Source: Rallus limicola
Lineage: Eukaryota > Chordata > Aves > Gruiformes > Rallidae
Direction: 5' to 3'
DNA: 64,000 nucleotides
Assembly: GCA_022605955.1 (NCBI GenBank)
Contig: JAKCOZ010000005.1
Span: 3,189,501-3,253,500 of the forward strand
Every line of letters starts with the position of its first letter. Position 1 is the first letter of the stretch. The position numbers and the translations under genes are program-made. Below, piece by piece: positions 22,511 to 35,800 of the stretch. The notes beneath the pieces are model-generated. The model saw nothing but the letters and a program-made list of their open reading frames with translations, was not told where the DNA came from and did no database searches.

Positions 22511-25500
22511 TTTTGGCACACTCGCACAGCTGCTCTCGTTGTTTTTTGTATCGCTTCAGGTTGCCTAGCTATGTGTTACCAGTGCGCAGTGATGCTGATG
22601 GCTTGGATTACTAATAGAGTACATCTGTTTGAGCATCTCTCTAGAGATGCTGTACTTTTCTAAGGCATAATGAGATAGACTTGGCAGTATGCAGCTGGCC
22701 TAGGGAGGATCTTCTGTTCGAAAGACATGATAATGACTTCATTAAGAAAGGAATATAGGTGAAACCCAGGAAATTCTAACTGTGACTTTACTTGCATGTT
22801 TGTAATACTAATCTAGACAATTTTTTTTATATTTGAGCAAAGCCATAAATAGCTATTGTCTTTCACTAGCTAGTTCTCCTCAGGTTTTTTTGTGTATTCT
22901 GTAGTTTGCAATGTTCGACCTTCTCCACATGCTGTGTATCATTTTTGATTGCATCAGTGCGGTATATTTCATCAGAATGATCCAGAGATTTCCAAGAATA
23001 GAACGGAGCTGCTGGCAACAGTGTGGCTGCTTTTGTTCTGAAAGATAAGCTAGGGAAACTTTCTGTCTTACAGGAATGATCATCTGAATTTCAAAACAGA
23101 GCAATGAGTTCTTATTCTGATCTTTCAGAGTAACTTTGCTGTCACTTGTATTCAGACATGAGAATAAAGAACTATTTCCACTGAGTTGTCCTTAAGCTAT
23201 ATGTTGTGTGAGAAATCATAAGTATTTTATTAATGTGTTGGAACTTCACTCTGGGTGAGATTTCCCCATGAGCTGTACTTTTTTTTCCCCTCCCTTGATT
23301 TTAAATACGTTACCAACAGCTGTGGATCTCATGCACTGACCAAAACTAACATGCCGTGTTGCACAGGCATCCCTGCTTGTAATTGTTTTTTTTCAAATGA
23401 AATTCTGTCATTCTTTCCAACACCCAATCTCCTCTTTGAGCAACACGTGGGAGGGCTGTACATGTGCAGAAGCACAGGCCTTTTTAGCAGTAAGTTCTTT
23501 CTTGAGGCCAGGCATAGCGAGTGACCGGTGCGAGCATGCGTAAGCACCCTCGAACTCTCCAGGGTAGCACTGTCACTTCCAAGGTGTCCTGGCTTCTTGC
23601 AGGGTGCTCTCTTTTTTACCTGTACAACAGGAGAATGTGGGACCTGTGAGCACTGTGAAAACCCACCAAGTTCATCAGTTTTTGTAATGTAGTGCATGGT
23701 TTTAGGTGTGAGTTTGGCTTGTGTCTGTTTTGAGATATCCACTTTAACTTAAAGCAGTTTCCCTCCTGGTGGGAGCTGGGCTGAAGATGTGCATCGGAGC
23801 ATGGTCTGGGTGGCTTGCTTGCTCCGTGGTCGTGAGGACCTCCAGCAGCTGGGTCTGCGTGTGCCTGGGATGTGTGCCTGGGACCAGGACTTGGTGCCAC
23901 CTGCATTCCTAGTTAGAACTGAGCTCAGACACGCGGTACCAGCATAGCAACCCATCACAGCAGATCTCCCAGTTGGTGTCTGAGCTTCTCTTCAACTGTT
24001 AACTTTCCTGAGATTCCTACCTCATTCAGTGGCTGCAGGCACAGAAGTATCTGCCTGCTCTAGGCATTATCCCATGCTCTGAGATCTTTCAGGCTGTTGT
24101 GTAGGAGGCCACTCTACTGGTGAGACTTCCTGTCAGGAAGACCAAATGTACAGTTCTGTGTACCAGATGGGAGTTATGCTCCAGGCACCGATCTATTAGG
24201 TCTTGAGCAACATCTTTGCTTGTTTACAATTTTCTAATATCTGAAAACTGCAACTTGAAATGGTCCGCTTAATTTATTGTGTGTTAGGCACAGATCTGAT
24301 GCCAGCCTGGAAGGCAAGTGTCCCAGTTTATTTGGTTAGTACAGCTGATGTTGTCACCATGTAGAAAGTGATGTTATTCACTGGCTCCTTGCACTGAGAT
24401 CCATACTGACATGCATTCTTTTCCTAAGGAGAAAGAGCAAATTGTTACTCGACAGTAGCTATGGTTCCTTGCAATGGCATCATCCTCAAGGACCCTGCAG
24501 CTCACCCTTCATCCAGACCTGAGCTAGGTGGCGAAGCAGAAAAGGCTGCTTGAATCCGAGTGGTGGCACATGCAGCACAGGGCGTAGCGGCAGCTGACTC
24601 AGACTGCGAGGTGCTACACATGTGCCCAGGTGGTTCCCGCTGACCAGCCTGCTGCTACACCCCCTGTTCCTATAAACCCCCTTTTCCAGGTTGCACGCAG
24701 GCAGGGGTTTGCCTGCTCGGGTTCTGACACATCCCGTGTAGATTCGGTAGAGCATGTCTCAGAAAAGCGATTTCACCCTAGTGATGGTCACCAGCTCCCT
24801 GTCCCTGGGTACACATGGCTATGGCTTATTTGGATTTCTGGCAGACAGGCGCCAACAAGGTGACTGACAACCCTGAAGCTTTATTTCTTTGGGGTTTGTA
24901 ACGTGAAGGTTTCCATCAGGGAGACCAGATTCACCTCTGATTCAGATTATCAGGAATTGCCGTGCATTACAATAGGATTATTTTTTTAATGCCATATTAA
25001 GCTTGCTTTTATAAAGGTGCAAGAAAATCAGCTGTGAGAACCTTAAGATGTTTGACCTGTCAGTACCTTAGCACCTGCATTTCAAAGCATGTAATGCTGT
25101 GTTAATGTGTCTTTAACAGGAGATATAATTACCCCAGGGTTGGTGTGCCTACTCCATCAGTAAGAACAGGTGTTTTTTTCCTACGCCTGTTCTCACTTAC
25201 ACTTCAGGCGCACAAGTTCAGCCGTGATACTATATCCAGCCTTAATAAATGTGAACGTTGCCGTAGAAACACTGTCACTTTGGGAGAGGTATGGAATGCC
25301 GCAGAAACCTGCTCTTGCAGCATGCAGATGCTAAAAGCAGATGAAGACATTTATCAGTTAATCAGTTAAACTTCTTATTTATGGAAAATACAGATCATGT
25401 GAGACTCTGGAATGCATTTGTTAATTAAGTGAAAAATCAGGAATTGTGGTGTGTGTTCCAGCTAATTCCTCATGTGTTACTGCAGAGCATGACGCTACAA

Positions 25501-25970
25501 GCCCTGACAAATATGTACTTATATTTCAGGAAGCATAAGGTAGTCCCTGAATTCCTGAGATTAAATATGTTAAAGCACATAAATAACGAAGCTGAAAATC
25601 TTGTTTAACTCTTGCTTTTTTGTTACCCATGTTTTCTGTGTTACCAGTTTTCTGGGAAATTACTGGGGTTTATGATTGGGGCAACCGTGTTCTCTAAAGC
25701 TTGTAACTGATGGTTATAGCAGCATTTAACAGATGGTAAATGAGAGTGAGCACTGAGAATGACACAGATTTCTGTAATTCTCCTCATACATCCAGGAAAT
25801 CACCTTAGGCCCTCAGGTTCATACCTGTGATGTAGAGATACGCTGCCACCTTTGTGAAGTGTTCTGGGATCTGTTGGTGAAAAGTTCTGTACAAAAGCAC
25901 AGTTGCTGTTCTGCTTCTGAAAACCGAGTCTGTTCTGAAAAACCCTTCCCCACGGGCTGAGGAACTGCCT
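22511..25970. other. intergenic, no gene seen
   Basis: Nothing supportable here beyond a moderately GC-rich part at about 23,750-24,850. Its open frames overlap on both strands without sign of coding. Confidence 0.55.
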
Positions 25971-25977
25971 CTGGTTG

Positions 25978-26085
25978 CAAGGGTGGCGAGACACTGGAGA
26001 AGGTCACCCAGAGATGTTGTGGATACCTCATTGTTGGAAGAGTTCAAGGTCAGGCTGTCTGGTGCTTTGGGCAACCTGCTCTAGT
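25978..26085 (+). repeat. CR1 LINE fragment, near the 3' end
   Basis: The text runs GAGACACTGGAGAAGGTCAC, GATGTTGTGGATACCTCA and TTCAAGGTCAGGCTG, then GGGCAACCTGCTCTAG. This is the part of CR1 just upstream of the 3' terminus, in plus orientation. Confidence 0.75.
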
Positions 26086-26097
26086 AAAAGATACCTG

Positions 26098-26625
26098 TCA
26101 GCCTCACCTCTGTGTCTGGGAAGGTCACAGAACAGATCTTCCCAGGATCTATGGAGGACAGACAGGTGATTCAAGACAGCCAGCATGGCTTCACCAAGGG
26201 CAAACCTTGCCTGACCAACCCAGTGGCCTGACTACATCAGTGGACAGGGGAAAAGCTATGGCTGTCATCTATCTAGACTTGTGTAAGACATTTGGCACAG
26301 TCTCCCACAACATCACTGTCTAAACTGGGGAGAGATGGATTTGATGTATGGACTGCCCTGTGGCTGAGGAACTGACTGGATGGTCACATCCAGGGTAGAG
26401 GTCAGCGGCTCAGTACCTAGATGGACACCTGGAGCACTGCATCCCACTCTGGAATTCTCAGTGCAAGACAGGCATGGACCTGTTGGAGTGAGTCCAGAGG
26501 AGGGCCACAGAAATGATATGGGGGCTGAAGCACCTATGAGAGCACAGGCTGAGAGAGCTGGGCTTGTTCAGCCTGGAGAATAAAAGGGTCCAGGGAGACC
26601 TTATAGTGGCCTTTCAACGCTAAAT
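26098..26625 (+). mobile_element. CR1 LINE fragment, reverse transcriptase region with internal deletion
   Basis: The sequence follows CR1 ORF2 from GACAGCCAGCATGGCTTCAC (RT start) through the LDFCKAFDTV-like segment. Near 26,410-26,440 it jumps to the distal ORF2 part (CTGGAGCACTGCATCCCACT onward) and ends at CAGCCTGGAGAATAAAAGGG. Several hundred bases, including the RT active site region, are missing. Stops interrupt every frame. Confidence 0.85.
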
Positions 26626-27384
26626 TGTTCTGGAATTCTTTAGTGGCGCTGTCTTCCACTACTGAAGTTCCCAAATCTTACCAAAGCATGGCAATATGTA
26701 CTTTGCTGGCTTAGAGCATGATGTGTCTGATCACTTCCCTTACTTGGATTCCAGGTATGGCTTTTTAACATCATGGTTCACTGTTTGTCACTGATTTTCA
26801 AGTAACCTGGAATTACATTTTATTTAATTAGGAGCTTAGAAATGCAATGACATTTAAGGAGATGATGCTGTATACTAAACCTCTGGTAGTGCTCGTTCAC
26901 AAATACCTCTGCCCTAAGAAGCTGCTATCAGAGCGTGAATGACAGTGATTAACAGAGTTAGGCTGTGGAGTGGGTCTGCGTCCTGTGATAAAAGTTTTCC
27001 TGGGTGATGTCAGTGATGCAAGTATTACAATCACTTGTCTCTTCATGTTTTTTGATGACAGTCTTAAATGGGATATGGCTCTAACGTTGTAGATTATCAT
27101 ATAAAGTTCAGTCATCTGAAAAATATGTTGAAATGGTGCCATTTATATGGGTGAGCTCGGTGCAACCGCTGCGAAAATCCAGCTGGATTGCGTAGATTGC
27201 CCAGCGGCGATCCAACACATCTTTCCTTGACTGCTGTATACGTTACGTTCCTGTGGCCGAAATGATTCTACTTCTTATGCCTGGGCAAAAGGTACCTGTC
27301 CTTTTGAAATTCCAGTAATCCTCATCTTTCATAAGGTAAGAGGAGCAGGTCTTTCATCACTTCTTTCCATGCAGAATTTGAGGT

Positions 27385-28560
27385 ATGGGATGAAAAGAAG
27401 AGAAGGTCATGAGGAGTAGTCAGCATGAATTCACCAAGGGGAGATGGTGCTTGACCAATCTGATAGCCTTCTATGAACTCATCACTGGCTGGGTAGATGG
27501 AGGGAGAGCAGTGGATGTCATCTACCTTGACTTCAGCAAGGCCTTTGATACTGTCTCCCATGACATCCTGATAGCAAAGCTGAGAGAGCATAGGATAGAC
27601 GAGTGGACAGTGAGTTGGGTTGAGAACTGGCTGTTGGGCTGAGCTCAGAGGATGGTGATCAGTGGAGCAGAATCTGACTGGAGGCCTGTGACTAGCAGTG
27701 TTCCCCAGGGCTCAGTGTTGGGTCCAGTCCTGTTTAATATCTTCATTGACGACCTTGATGAGGGAATAGCATCCACCCTCAGCAAGTGCCAATGATACAA
27801 AGCTGGGAGGAGTGGCTGACACGCAGGAACACTGCGCTGCCATCCAGCGAGACCTGGACAGGCTGGAGAGCTGGGCAAGGAGAAACCTAATGAAGTTCAA
27901 CAAAAGCAAGTGTAAAGTCTTGCACCTGGGAAGGAATAACCGTTTGTATCAGTACAGGCTGGGGGATGACCTGCTGGAGAGGAGCTCTGTGGAGAAGGAC
28001 CTGGGGGTCCTGGTTCATGACAGGTTGGCTATGAGCCAGCAGTGTGCACTGGTGGCTAAGAGAGCCAATGGGATCCTGGGGTGCATCAGGAGGAGTGTGG
28101 CCAGCAGGTCAAAGGAGGTGATCCTCCCCCTCTGCTCTGCCCTGGTCAGGCTCCACCTGGAGTATTGTGTCCAGTTCTGGGCTCCCTGGTATAAAAAAGA
28201 CAAGGATGTCCTGGAGAGAGTCCAGAGGAGGGCTACGAAGATGATTATGGGCCTGGAACATCTCCCCTGTGAGGAAAGGCTGAGTGAGCTGGGTCTGTTC
28301 ATCCTAGAGAAAAGAAGAATAAGGGGGGGATCTTATTAATGTTTATAAATATCTTAAGCATGGGATGCAGGGGAATTAGCCAGCCCCTTTTCACTGGTCT
28401 GTGGAGACAGGACAAGGGGCAATGGCTGCAAGTTGGAGCACAGGAAGTTCCGCACCAACATGTGGAAGAACTTTTACACAGTGAGGGTGACAGAGTACTC
28501 CTATGCACACACAGGCCCACACACTCTCAGAGCACCTGAAGCTTCTTTAAAGGACCTGAT
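27385..28560 (+). mobile_element. CR1 LINE copy, RT domain to distal ORF2, defective
   Basis: An open stretch at 27409-27642 reads LDFSKAFDTVSHDILIAKLR, an RT core motif. [20 protein letters not shown] follows after a stop. The active-site segment that reads ADDTKLG in intact CR1 is damaged near 27,785-27,805 (ASANDTKLG in one frame). A long frame, 27812-28339, carries the distal ORF2 ([52 protein letters not shown]). The 3' end decays after 28,500 without the usual CR1 terminus. Confidence 0.9.
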
Positions 28561-28984
28561 ATTTTAAATTCCTTGAAAACTTCCTGAAAATTAAAATCAA
28601 TCTGTTTTCTTGATCTCTGTCAAGCCACTAATCTTACAGAAAGTACTTTTTGTGCCCAAAATGCAGGTCTCTGACAGGAGACAAATGCAGTCATTTACAC
28701 CAGCAGCCTCATTCTCTGCCTGACCTCACCCCAGTGGCATTCTGAAAGTGTGGGTGCATTGTTTTGTTCAGGTGAATCATTCAAAATTACCATTCGTCTG
28801 AAAGAGTTTATTGCAAGTGAATGGGATTTTGCAAAAATAGATGGCTTTGCAGTTCTTCATGTGGCAGATTGCTGAGAGGTGAAGTGAGTCTCCAAGATAC
28901 TTACTAACCACTGTTGGTAGCTCTGAAAGTAAGGAAAGCACGTGTTTTGGGGTTTTCTGAAGGAAGTCTCACATCTTCGCATCA

Positions 28985-29712
28985 GGGCTATCCTCATTAT
29001 GAATGCAGGCTGGGGGATGATGTGATAGAGAGCAGCCCTGTGAAAAAGAACTTGGGGGTACTTGTGGATGAGAAGCTGGACATGAGTCACCAATGTGCAT
29101 CTGCAGCCCAGAAGGCCAGCCACATCCTGGGCTGCATCAAAAGAAGCGTGTCCAGCAGATCGAGAGAGGTGATTCTGCCCCTCTGCTCTGGTAAGACCTC
29201 ACCTGAAATACTGTGTCCAACTCTGGAGCCCTCAGTGCAAGAAGGACAGGGACCTCTTGGAGCGCATCCAGAGGAGGGACACAAGGATGATCGGGGGCTG
29301 GAGCGCCTCTCCTAGACAGGCTGAGAGAGTTGGGCTTGTGCAGCCTGGAGAAGGCTCAGCACAGACCTTATAGCATCCTATCAGTACCTGAAGGGGACCT
29401 ACAGGAAATCTGGGGAAGGACTGTTTGTAAGAGCATGTAGCGATAGGACAAGGGGTAATGGTTTTAAACTAGAGCAGGCTGGGTTTATCTTAGACATTAG
29501 GAAGAAGCTCTTCGCTATGAGGGTGGTGAAACACTGGAATAGGTTGCCCAGAGGCGTAGTGGATGCCCCATCCCTGGAGATATTCAAGGTCAGGCTTGAT
29601 GATGATCTGAATAATCTGATCTAGTTAAAGGTGTCTCTGCTTACTGCGGGGGGTTTGGACTAGATGGCCTTTAGAGGCCCCTTCCAACCTAACACATACT
29701 GTGATCTTTAGT
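28985..29712 (+). mobile_element. CR1 LINE copy, distal ORF2 and 3' end
   Basis: The copy starts inside ORF2 (YECRLGDDVIESSPVKKNLG) and runs to the 3' end GATGGCCTTTAGAGGCCCCT, then TCCAACCTAACACATACTGTG. It is 5'-truncated and frame-broken. Confidence 0.9.
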
Positions 29713-32700
29713 TATCAGGGAGGAATTTTGAAGGCACCATGAAAACACCAATTGCCTAGTTATTTGCTGTTTATGACACTATCTGTAACAACAGAGGATT
29801 ATTTTTCATGAAGAATTCACATTGTCAATTAATATCTTTCTAATAATAATATTTCATTTTCAATTCTTTATAATGCTGTTTTCAGAATAATTCACCTTTT
29901 CTAACAGTTTGGAGCACTGGTGGGTGCCAAGTTCCCAGGGGCTGCAGGGTTCTTGTGTAGTTGCTCAGCAATGGACTGCAAAGCAAATGGCAGCTATGAT
30001 GATCATCCTTCTCTCATGTTTCATCAGTACACCGTCAGTTTTTGATACCAGATGTAATTACTCAAGAAACAAGTGTATATTTAATCCTGTAAGGTAGGAG
30101 TGTTAAGTAGGCAGGATAGAGTTCACACGTACAAGGGTATTGCGTTCTTTAATGACGCTGGAGCAGGCTAAAGCTTATTCTCTGCTTTTGTGTCTGCATG
30201 TCAAAGCGTGAACACAAATTAAAATCTTTGTTGGTACAGATCAGTCATAGGTGCAAATATGCAACCACAATTTAATGAGTGCAGACTATGTCAGCAAAGG
30301 GGAACGTGCCTTTCCCAAAAGGTACCCCTCTACTTATGCTTCAGCTGGGACACACTGCTAACTATATGAGATCTTCCCACCATAAAACTGTGTTTCGATT
30401 CTTACTTAGATTATCAAATAAGCTTTATAGAGATGGGGATGATATGTATGTCACATGTGCTAGACCTGTTTGGACTACAGCATCCTGTGCCATCAGTTAT
30501 GACTGGGTTATCTGAGTGATAGCATAAGGTAAGCTCCGAATGACTTTGGCCTTCTCTTTACTGAGTGTTACACATGTTCTTGTTCTCCCAGGAGCAAAGG
30601 ATTGTGAGAAAGAAACAAGGGACAATTGTGTGTAGGAAGGGAAATTCCTTTCTGTAATTCTGCAATTTTCCAAAGACACCTGTCTCAGTGGTTTCCTTGT
30701 ACTTGGTTTGTTTGGGTTTTTTTTGCAATAAGCACCCAACAGCCCCAGAACAATAGCAGATGGGGAAAGGAGAACACAGTATCGCTAAGAGGTTATTTTA
30801 ATTTTGATGGTCAGCAGAAAGACAGTTCAACAGTGTAAGAGAGAAACAGATGGAAGCAGCCACTCTAAACTCAGGTGAGGTTACAGGAAGTTTTTAGCCA
30901 AATGTTTCATGTGTAATTGCTAATAATGTCTCTCTATGTCACGTTTTAAAGGCAGAGTATTTGTAAAATAGTTTTTTGTCCAGTGTTCTGCAGATGGGGA
31001 GAGTCTGGGGATTGTTCAGAACATGATTGTCTCTAATGAAGTGTTTTATGGCTAACAGTGTTGCTGGCATAAAAACGCTGGCTACTTCTGCCTGCAGCTT
31101 CTACATCTAAATCCTGTATATATTCATTAACTCCAGCTTCCTCCTCTCTTACTGATCTTATTCATTAACAAATACTCTGGGTTCCTTTATTGCATCTTCT
31201 CCATCCTGGATCATTATAGGGTCACTAAATGCAATTCTTCCCTGTGGGTACATACTAGCTGTTCCTGCTCATTTCACAATGTTGTAATTATGGAGAAACC
31301 AGAGGTTGCAAATTATGAAAACAATTTAGAAAATAATTTAGATTCAGTGTCAGCTGTAGGGGAAAATCCATTTACACACCCACATTGTTGGCTTTACTTT
31401 TTACTTTGTTTTTAATAGAAAGGGACCTGGTTTTACTTACCCAGCGCCTCATATGAGGTAGGAGTCCTGCGGTACTGTTTCTTTCTTGTAGCCCCTTGGA
31501 TTTGAGATATTGGTACATTTTACACAAAATCATACTTGTTTCAGCAGGCCAATGCACCTGAGGTCCTGGGCAACATCAGCTGTCAGTCAGTCAGTGCAGG
31601 TGATGGTCAGTTACCCCCACGGGCTGCGCTGTGCCAGTTGGCACCCTCTGTGCGTGCGAAGGAAAGGAGAGCGCGGCTGCTCAAGGTCTTTTGCCCTGTC
31701 CAGGTCTTTCCTGAGCCTTGAACTGGGCGAGGAGGTGGCACAGGGCTGGCTGCTGCCAGGTGACTCGTGTTTTTCTCTCTGCTGTGTGTCCTCACTGTAC
31801 AAACAGCCGCTTCATAAAGGGCGTGACTGCCCTTTATTTTTCCTCTATTTTTTGAAACATCAACTTCTTGTCTAACTACGCTGGTGTGGCATTTGTTTCC
31901 CATCAGTGGCTGAGCTAAGGGAGGGCTGCCCAAGTTTTACTTTCCTAATTCTGCAAAGGCAGGGGCAGCACACCTTCCTGTGCACACACTGCCCCACGCA
32001 GCACAGGTCCTCATGCCGCTTTTGCACAAACCTCCGGCTCTCCTTGGGAACATCAAGCTAGTGCTCTTAAGAGGGATGGTTGCCAGCCTATGTGGATGCT
32101 TTATCTGATTCTGAGAGAGATAAGGAGAAGGGAAATACATGTCTTTCACTGGACAGCGTTAGATGTGATCTGCTCTAGGTTTAGTATTACACAATCTCTC
32201 TAGCACTGTTGGTGTTTAAACCCACAGGTGACAGGTACTTCACTCTACTTCTGACAACAGACAAAGCAGGTGCTGAGTAGAAATTTCCACACACTGATCC
32301 AGCCTGGAGACTCTGAATGCCAGGCAACAGTCACTGTGTGAGTGCTGTGGCAAGAACAAACCCCTGAAGTGTCTCAGGGCCTTAAGTCCATTTCATCTCT
32401 ACCCATGCATCAAATATGAACTCATGTCTCCAGCGACTTAACTTTCTGCACCACCAGTCTCCACCCCTCTCTGTAATGCTCCTATTTCTGCATGGGTCAC
32501 CTCTCAGGATTTTAATCTGTACCTTATTGTTTAAAGATTTATTTGTTTTTTGAGACTACTACCAACACTGATCACAGGCTGGCATCCACGGAAGGAAGCT
32601 GTGCAACTGGAAGAGTCTACTACTTCTCCAACTTATCTGTGATGAGGCTGCTTTGAAGGATTCAGGTAATTTGCACACGTTATCATAGAACTGCTGATGC

Positions 32701-32783
32701 TTAATTGTTCTTCTTTACAATGGAAATGTGTGAGAGAACAAGAAGTGTTACCAGCAAATCCCTGGATGTTGTGGAAAAATGCC

Positions 32784-32807
32784 TTTTTTTTTTTTGGGGG
32801 GGGGGGG
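32784..32807 (+). repeat. T12 followed by G12
   Basis: Two adjacent homopolymers; lengths in assemblies are unreliable here. The G12 run could join a quadruplex. Confidence 0.9.
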
Positions 32808-35800
32808 TAGTGGTGCCTTGTTTCCATGGCTACCCTTTGTTAAGAATCCCACTGTTGGGATCAGCTTTAATTCAGTGAGTACCAGAGGATGCCCAGCGGT
32901 GGGACATTTTGGTCTCAGGCAGGGGGTTGGGGCAGGATGCGTGCACACGCCTGCAGCCCCTGCACAAACCTGCAGCGCCTGTTTCCTGGGCTCCGCAAAT
33001 CCTTCCTCCCTCATTTTAAAGCAAGCAAACTCACATTTCTTTCCTTTCCTTAACCCTCTGGCCGACTTCTCTCCCACTTCAGGGACACACCATCAAGGCA
33101 GGCAAATTAATTAAGCCCAGAAACTAAAGAAAACACTGATCCTTGTCCCTGCCACCAAATCAAGACAGTACAGCTATGGGAATACTGGAGTTTTTCCCCT
33201 TACCTCTCTGCTCACCCAGTGATCGGCCTGTATTCTGCTAAAAAAAACCCCAAACCCTAAACAAGAACAGAAATCAAGGCTATTTTCCCTTCCGAACACA
33301 ACAACCCAGTTCTTGGAATTGCTGTTAATTTTGAATCGTGGTATTGATGTTAAATGTTTTTTCCCAGATTTTTCCCATGACTTTTTTTCCTTTTCTAGAT
33401 TCTCCCTCCCCCATACAAGCAGCAACAAGTGGATGGAAGGAGATGTTAATTTTTGATCATCAGTGTAGCTCTACAGAGATGCTGCAATCTCAGAAGTGTT
33501 GGTTTGTAGTTGGAATAGTTGGTGTTTTATTTATTCACAGATATATCTGTAATAATAGAGGAAAGCTTCTGAAAGCCTGTTGGAGGTTTGATAACACTGG
33601 TGACTTCTAAAAATTTGCTTGGGTGTTTCCATGAATTTTGAAGTATGTCACATATGGATCATTTGATTCCCTTTCTGTCTTTGTCATCTGTGTTGAAATT
33701 GCATGTTCTTGTCAATGATGTGTGTCCAGAAACACTAGACTTCAAACCCATTCATGGGCATTTCTAATTTCTCATTATCTTTCTCCCCTTGGAATTGATT
33801 GAATATATCTGGGTCTTTCTCCCTTGTCACAAAAAGGAGCAATGCTGCTTGCAGCCTTTCCTCCTACTTATCTATTTCTGTAGCCATGAGGTACAAGAGA
33901 AATCTCAGCTTCTATTTTCTTCAATTTTCCGCTAAATTTCCTTTGAAGGTTATCTTTCCTGGAGGCTTCAACTGATCCATTTTCTTTTCATTTCCTTCTT
34001 TTTTTCTTTTTTTTTTTTTTTTCTTTTTGGCACTGCGTAATGTGTTTGTGTAAAGAAGAAGAAAGGAGAGGAGAAGAAAGTATACCTTCCTGTGGACATA
34101 AAAACTCTTTGGTTCTTACTCTGCTTCTGGGCTTTCTGCTTGGGTATCCTAAATACAGCCACGCATCTCTTCAGCGCTATAAAAGGGAATGCTGCTTTGA
34201 GGAATGCTGTTTGAAGTAACTTTCCTTATGGCCTTTGAATCGAGCCCTTTTGTGGTGGACCTGTGGTCTGTGTATATTAATGTGATCGTAACGCTTTGCT
34301 TTACTGATTTAAAGTAAGTTTTAGTTATTCCTTATTTTTCTAATTCATCTGGAGTCAATGCAGCTAAACCACATTTATCCTACTTTGGAGAGGGTATGAG
34401 GTCTGGAGGGTTGCATCTGCTCCATAAGCATGCCCCTGGCTGCTCCTTCACACTGGGGTGGGGGCTCATAGCACTCCTGTGAAGGGTCTCTGCCAGGACC
34501 AAGCCATCAGGTGAGGAGCGGTCCCATTCTGGTGGGTGAGTCGCACACACATGCACGTAGGCCTATCACAGTATCTTTGCTGCTGGGTACACATGTAGGG
34601 CCCCGGGCCCCAGATATGTCCCCATCATCCCTGCAAGGCCCTAAAGATTGGCTGCATTTGCCCTGTTCTCTCTCCTGATGGGGCTGATCAGGAAAAGCTT
34701 AGAAGCCTTCTTCTTTTAGAGAATTAATTGGTGGCATCTCTTGCTGAGCGTGGTGTGCCCTCAGCTTTTACTTAGGCCTTGAAGACTTCCCGCAGAGCTT
34801 TCTTTCCTAGCCAGTTTGTCTTTCGACAATTTGACCCCACTTTCTCAGCAACTCTTCTGTGTGATTTTGATATTTTCTGACTGCTTCTGAGTGTGTCTGT
34901 GAGCTGCCTGGGAGTTGGGTTAGTATTTAAAAAAACATTATTTACACACTTCACGTTCACAGCATTCATGTGTAAATAACCAAACTGATGTTGGGTAAGT
35001 CCCAGACCATGTCGCAGAACTAACGGAGACAGACTATCGCATCTTCCCAATTTGGAATTATTCCCGTCTGAAAAAAAAATAGCAACCTTGGACATACTTA
35101 AAGTGTTTAATGTTCAAGGAAGGTTAGATGTGCTGCATTTCAGATCAGCCCTGCTCCTGTCACATTGTATCTTACTCCTCTGAGGGGCCTGTAAGATGTC
35201 TGGCACCAAAAAGTCTCCTTGCAGACTGGGCCCTCTCTGCTAGAACCTCTGCCTTGTTTAACATTACACTTTGTATTGCCACCAAACTTCCTCAGCAGGA
35301 TGAGGGATTTGACCTGTTGGTTTCTCTTTTGAGAAGCACAAGGATAAAGTTCTTGAGAAAAGCAAGTTCTCTGTTAGAGCAGAGCTACTGTTGCTTTCCT
35401 ACATAGTTGTGTTCTACATCTCCATCACCTGGTCATATCCACGCTGCTTTTCCTCCTGCCTTTATCAGAGTTCCTAGTTCCCTTTCTGTATTTCTCTGGG
35501 CAAGTATCATCATTTTGGCTGATTCAGTTTTGGATGGGCTGACTGATGGGTCAATATTGACACACTTCTAAGTCAGCTGGCTGCTCCTTCATTGTATTCT
35601 TTTTTCCTATCTACATGGCTGCTCTCTTGGGTTTCTACCCTCCATCCTGCTGATCTGCATGAACAAAAAAAAAAATCTCAATTAGTATGTGAAATTTGGC
35701 TGAAATCGATATTAACAGGAGGAGTATCAGTTGGCTTCTTATGCTGAAAAACTTCAGTGTGCTCCTATTTGTCCCAGGTCATCTTATATTCTACTGATAT

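Noticed and set aside
23329..23742. 137-codon minus-strand open frame
   Set aside because: No motif, overlaps other frames on both strands, and codon use looks random.
33974..34024. Pyrimidine-rich tract as a splice acceptor of a new gene
   Set aside because: No AG acceptor with a following open, conserved exon is present; it looks like simple low-complexity sequence.
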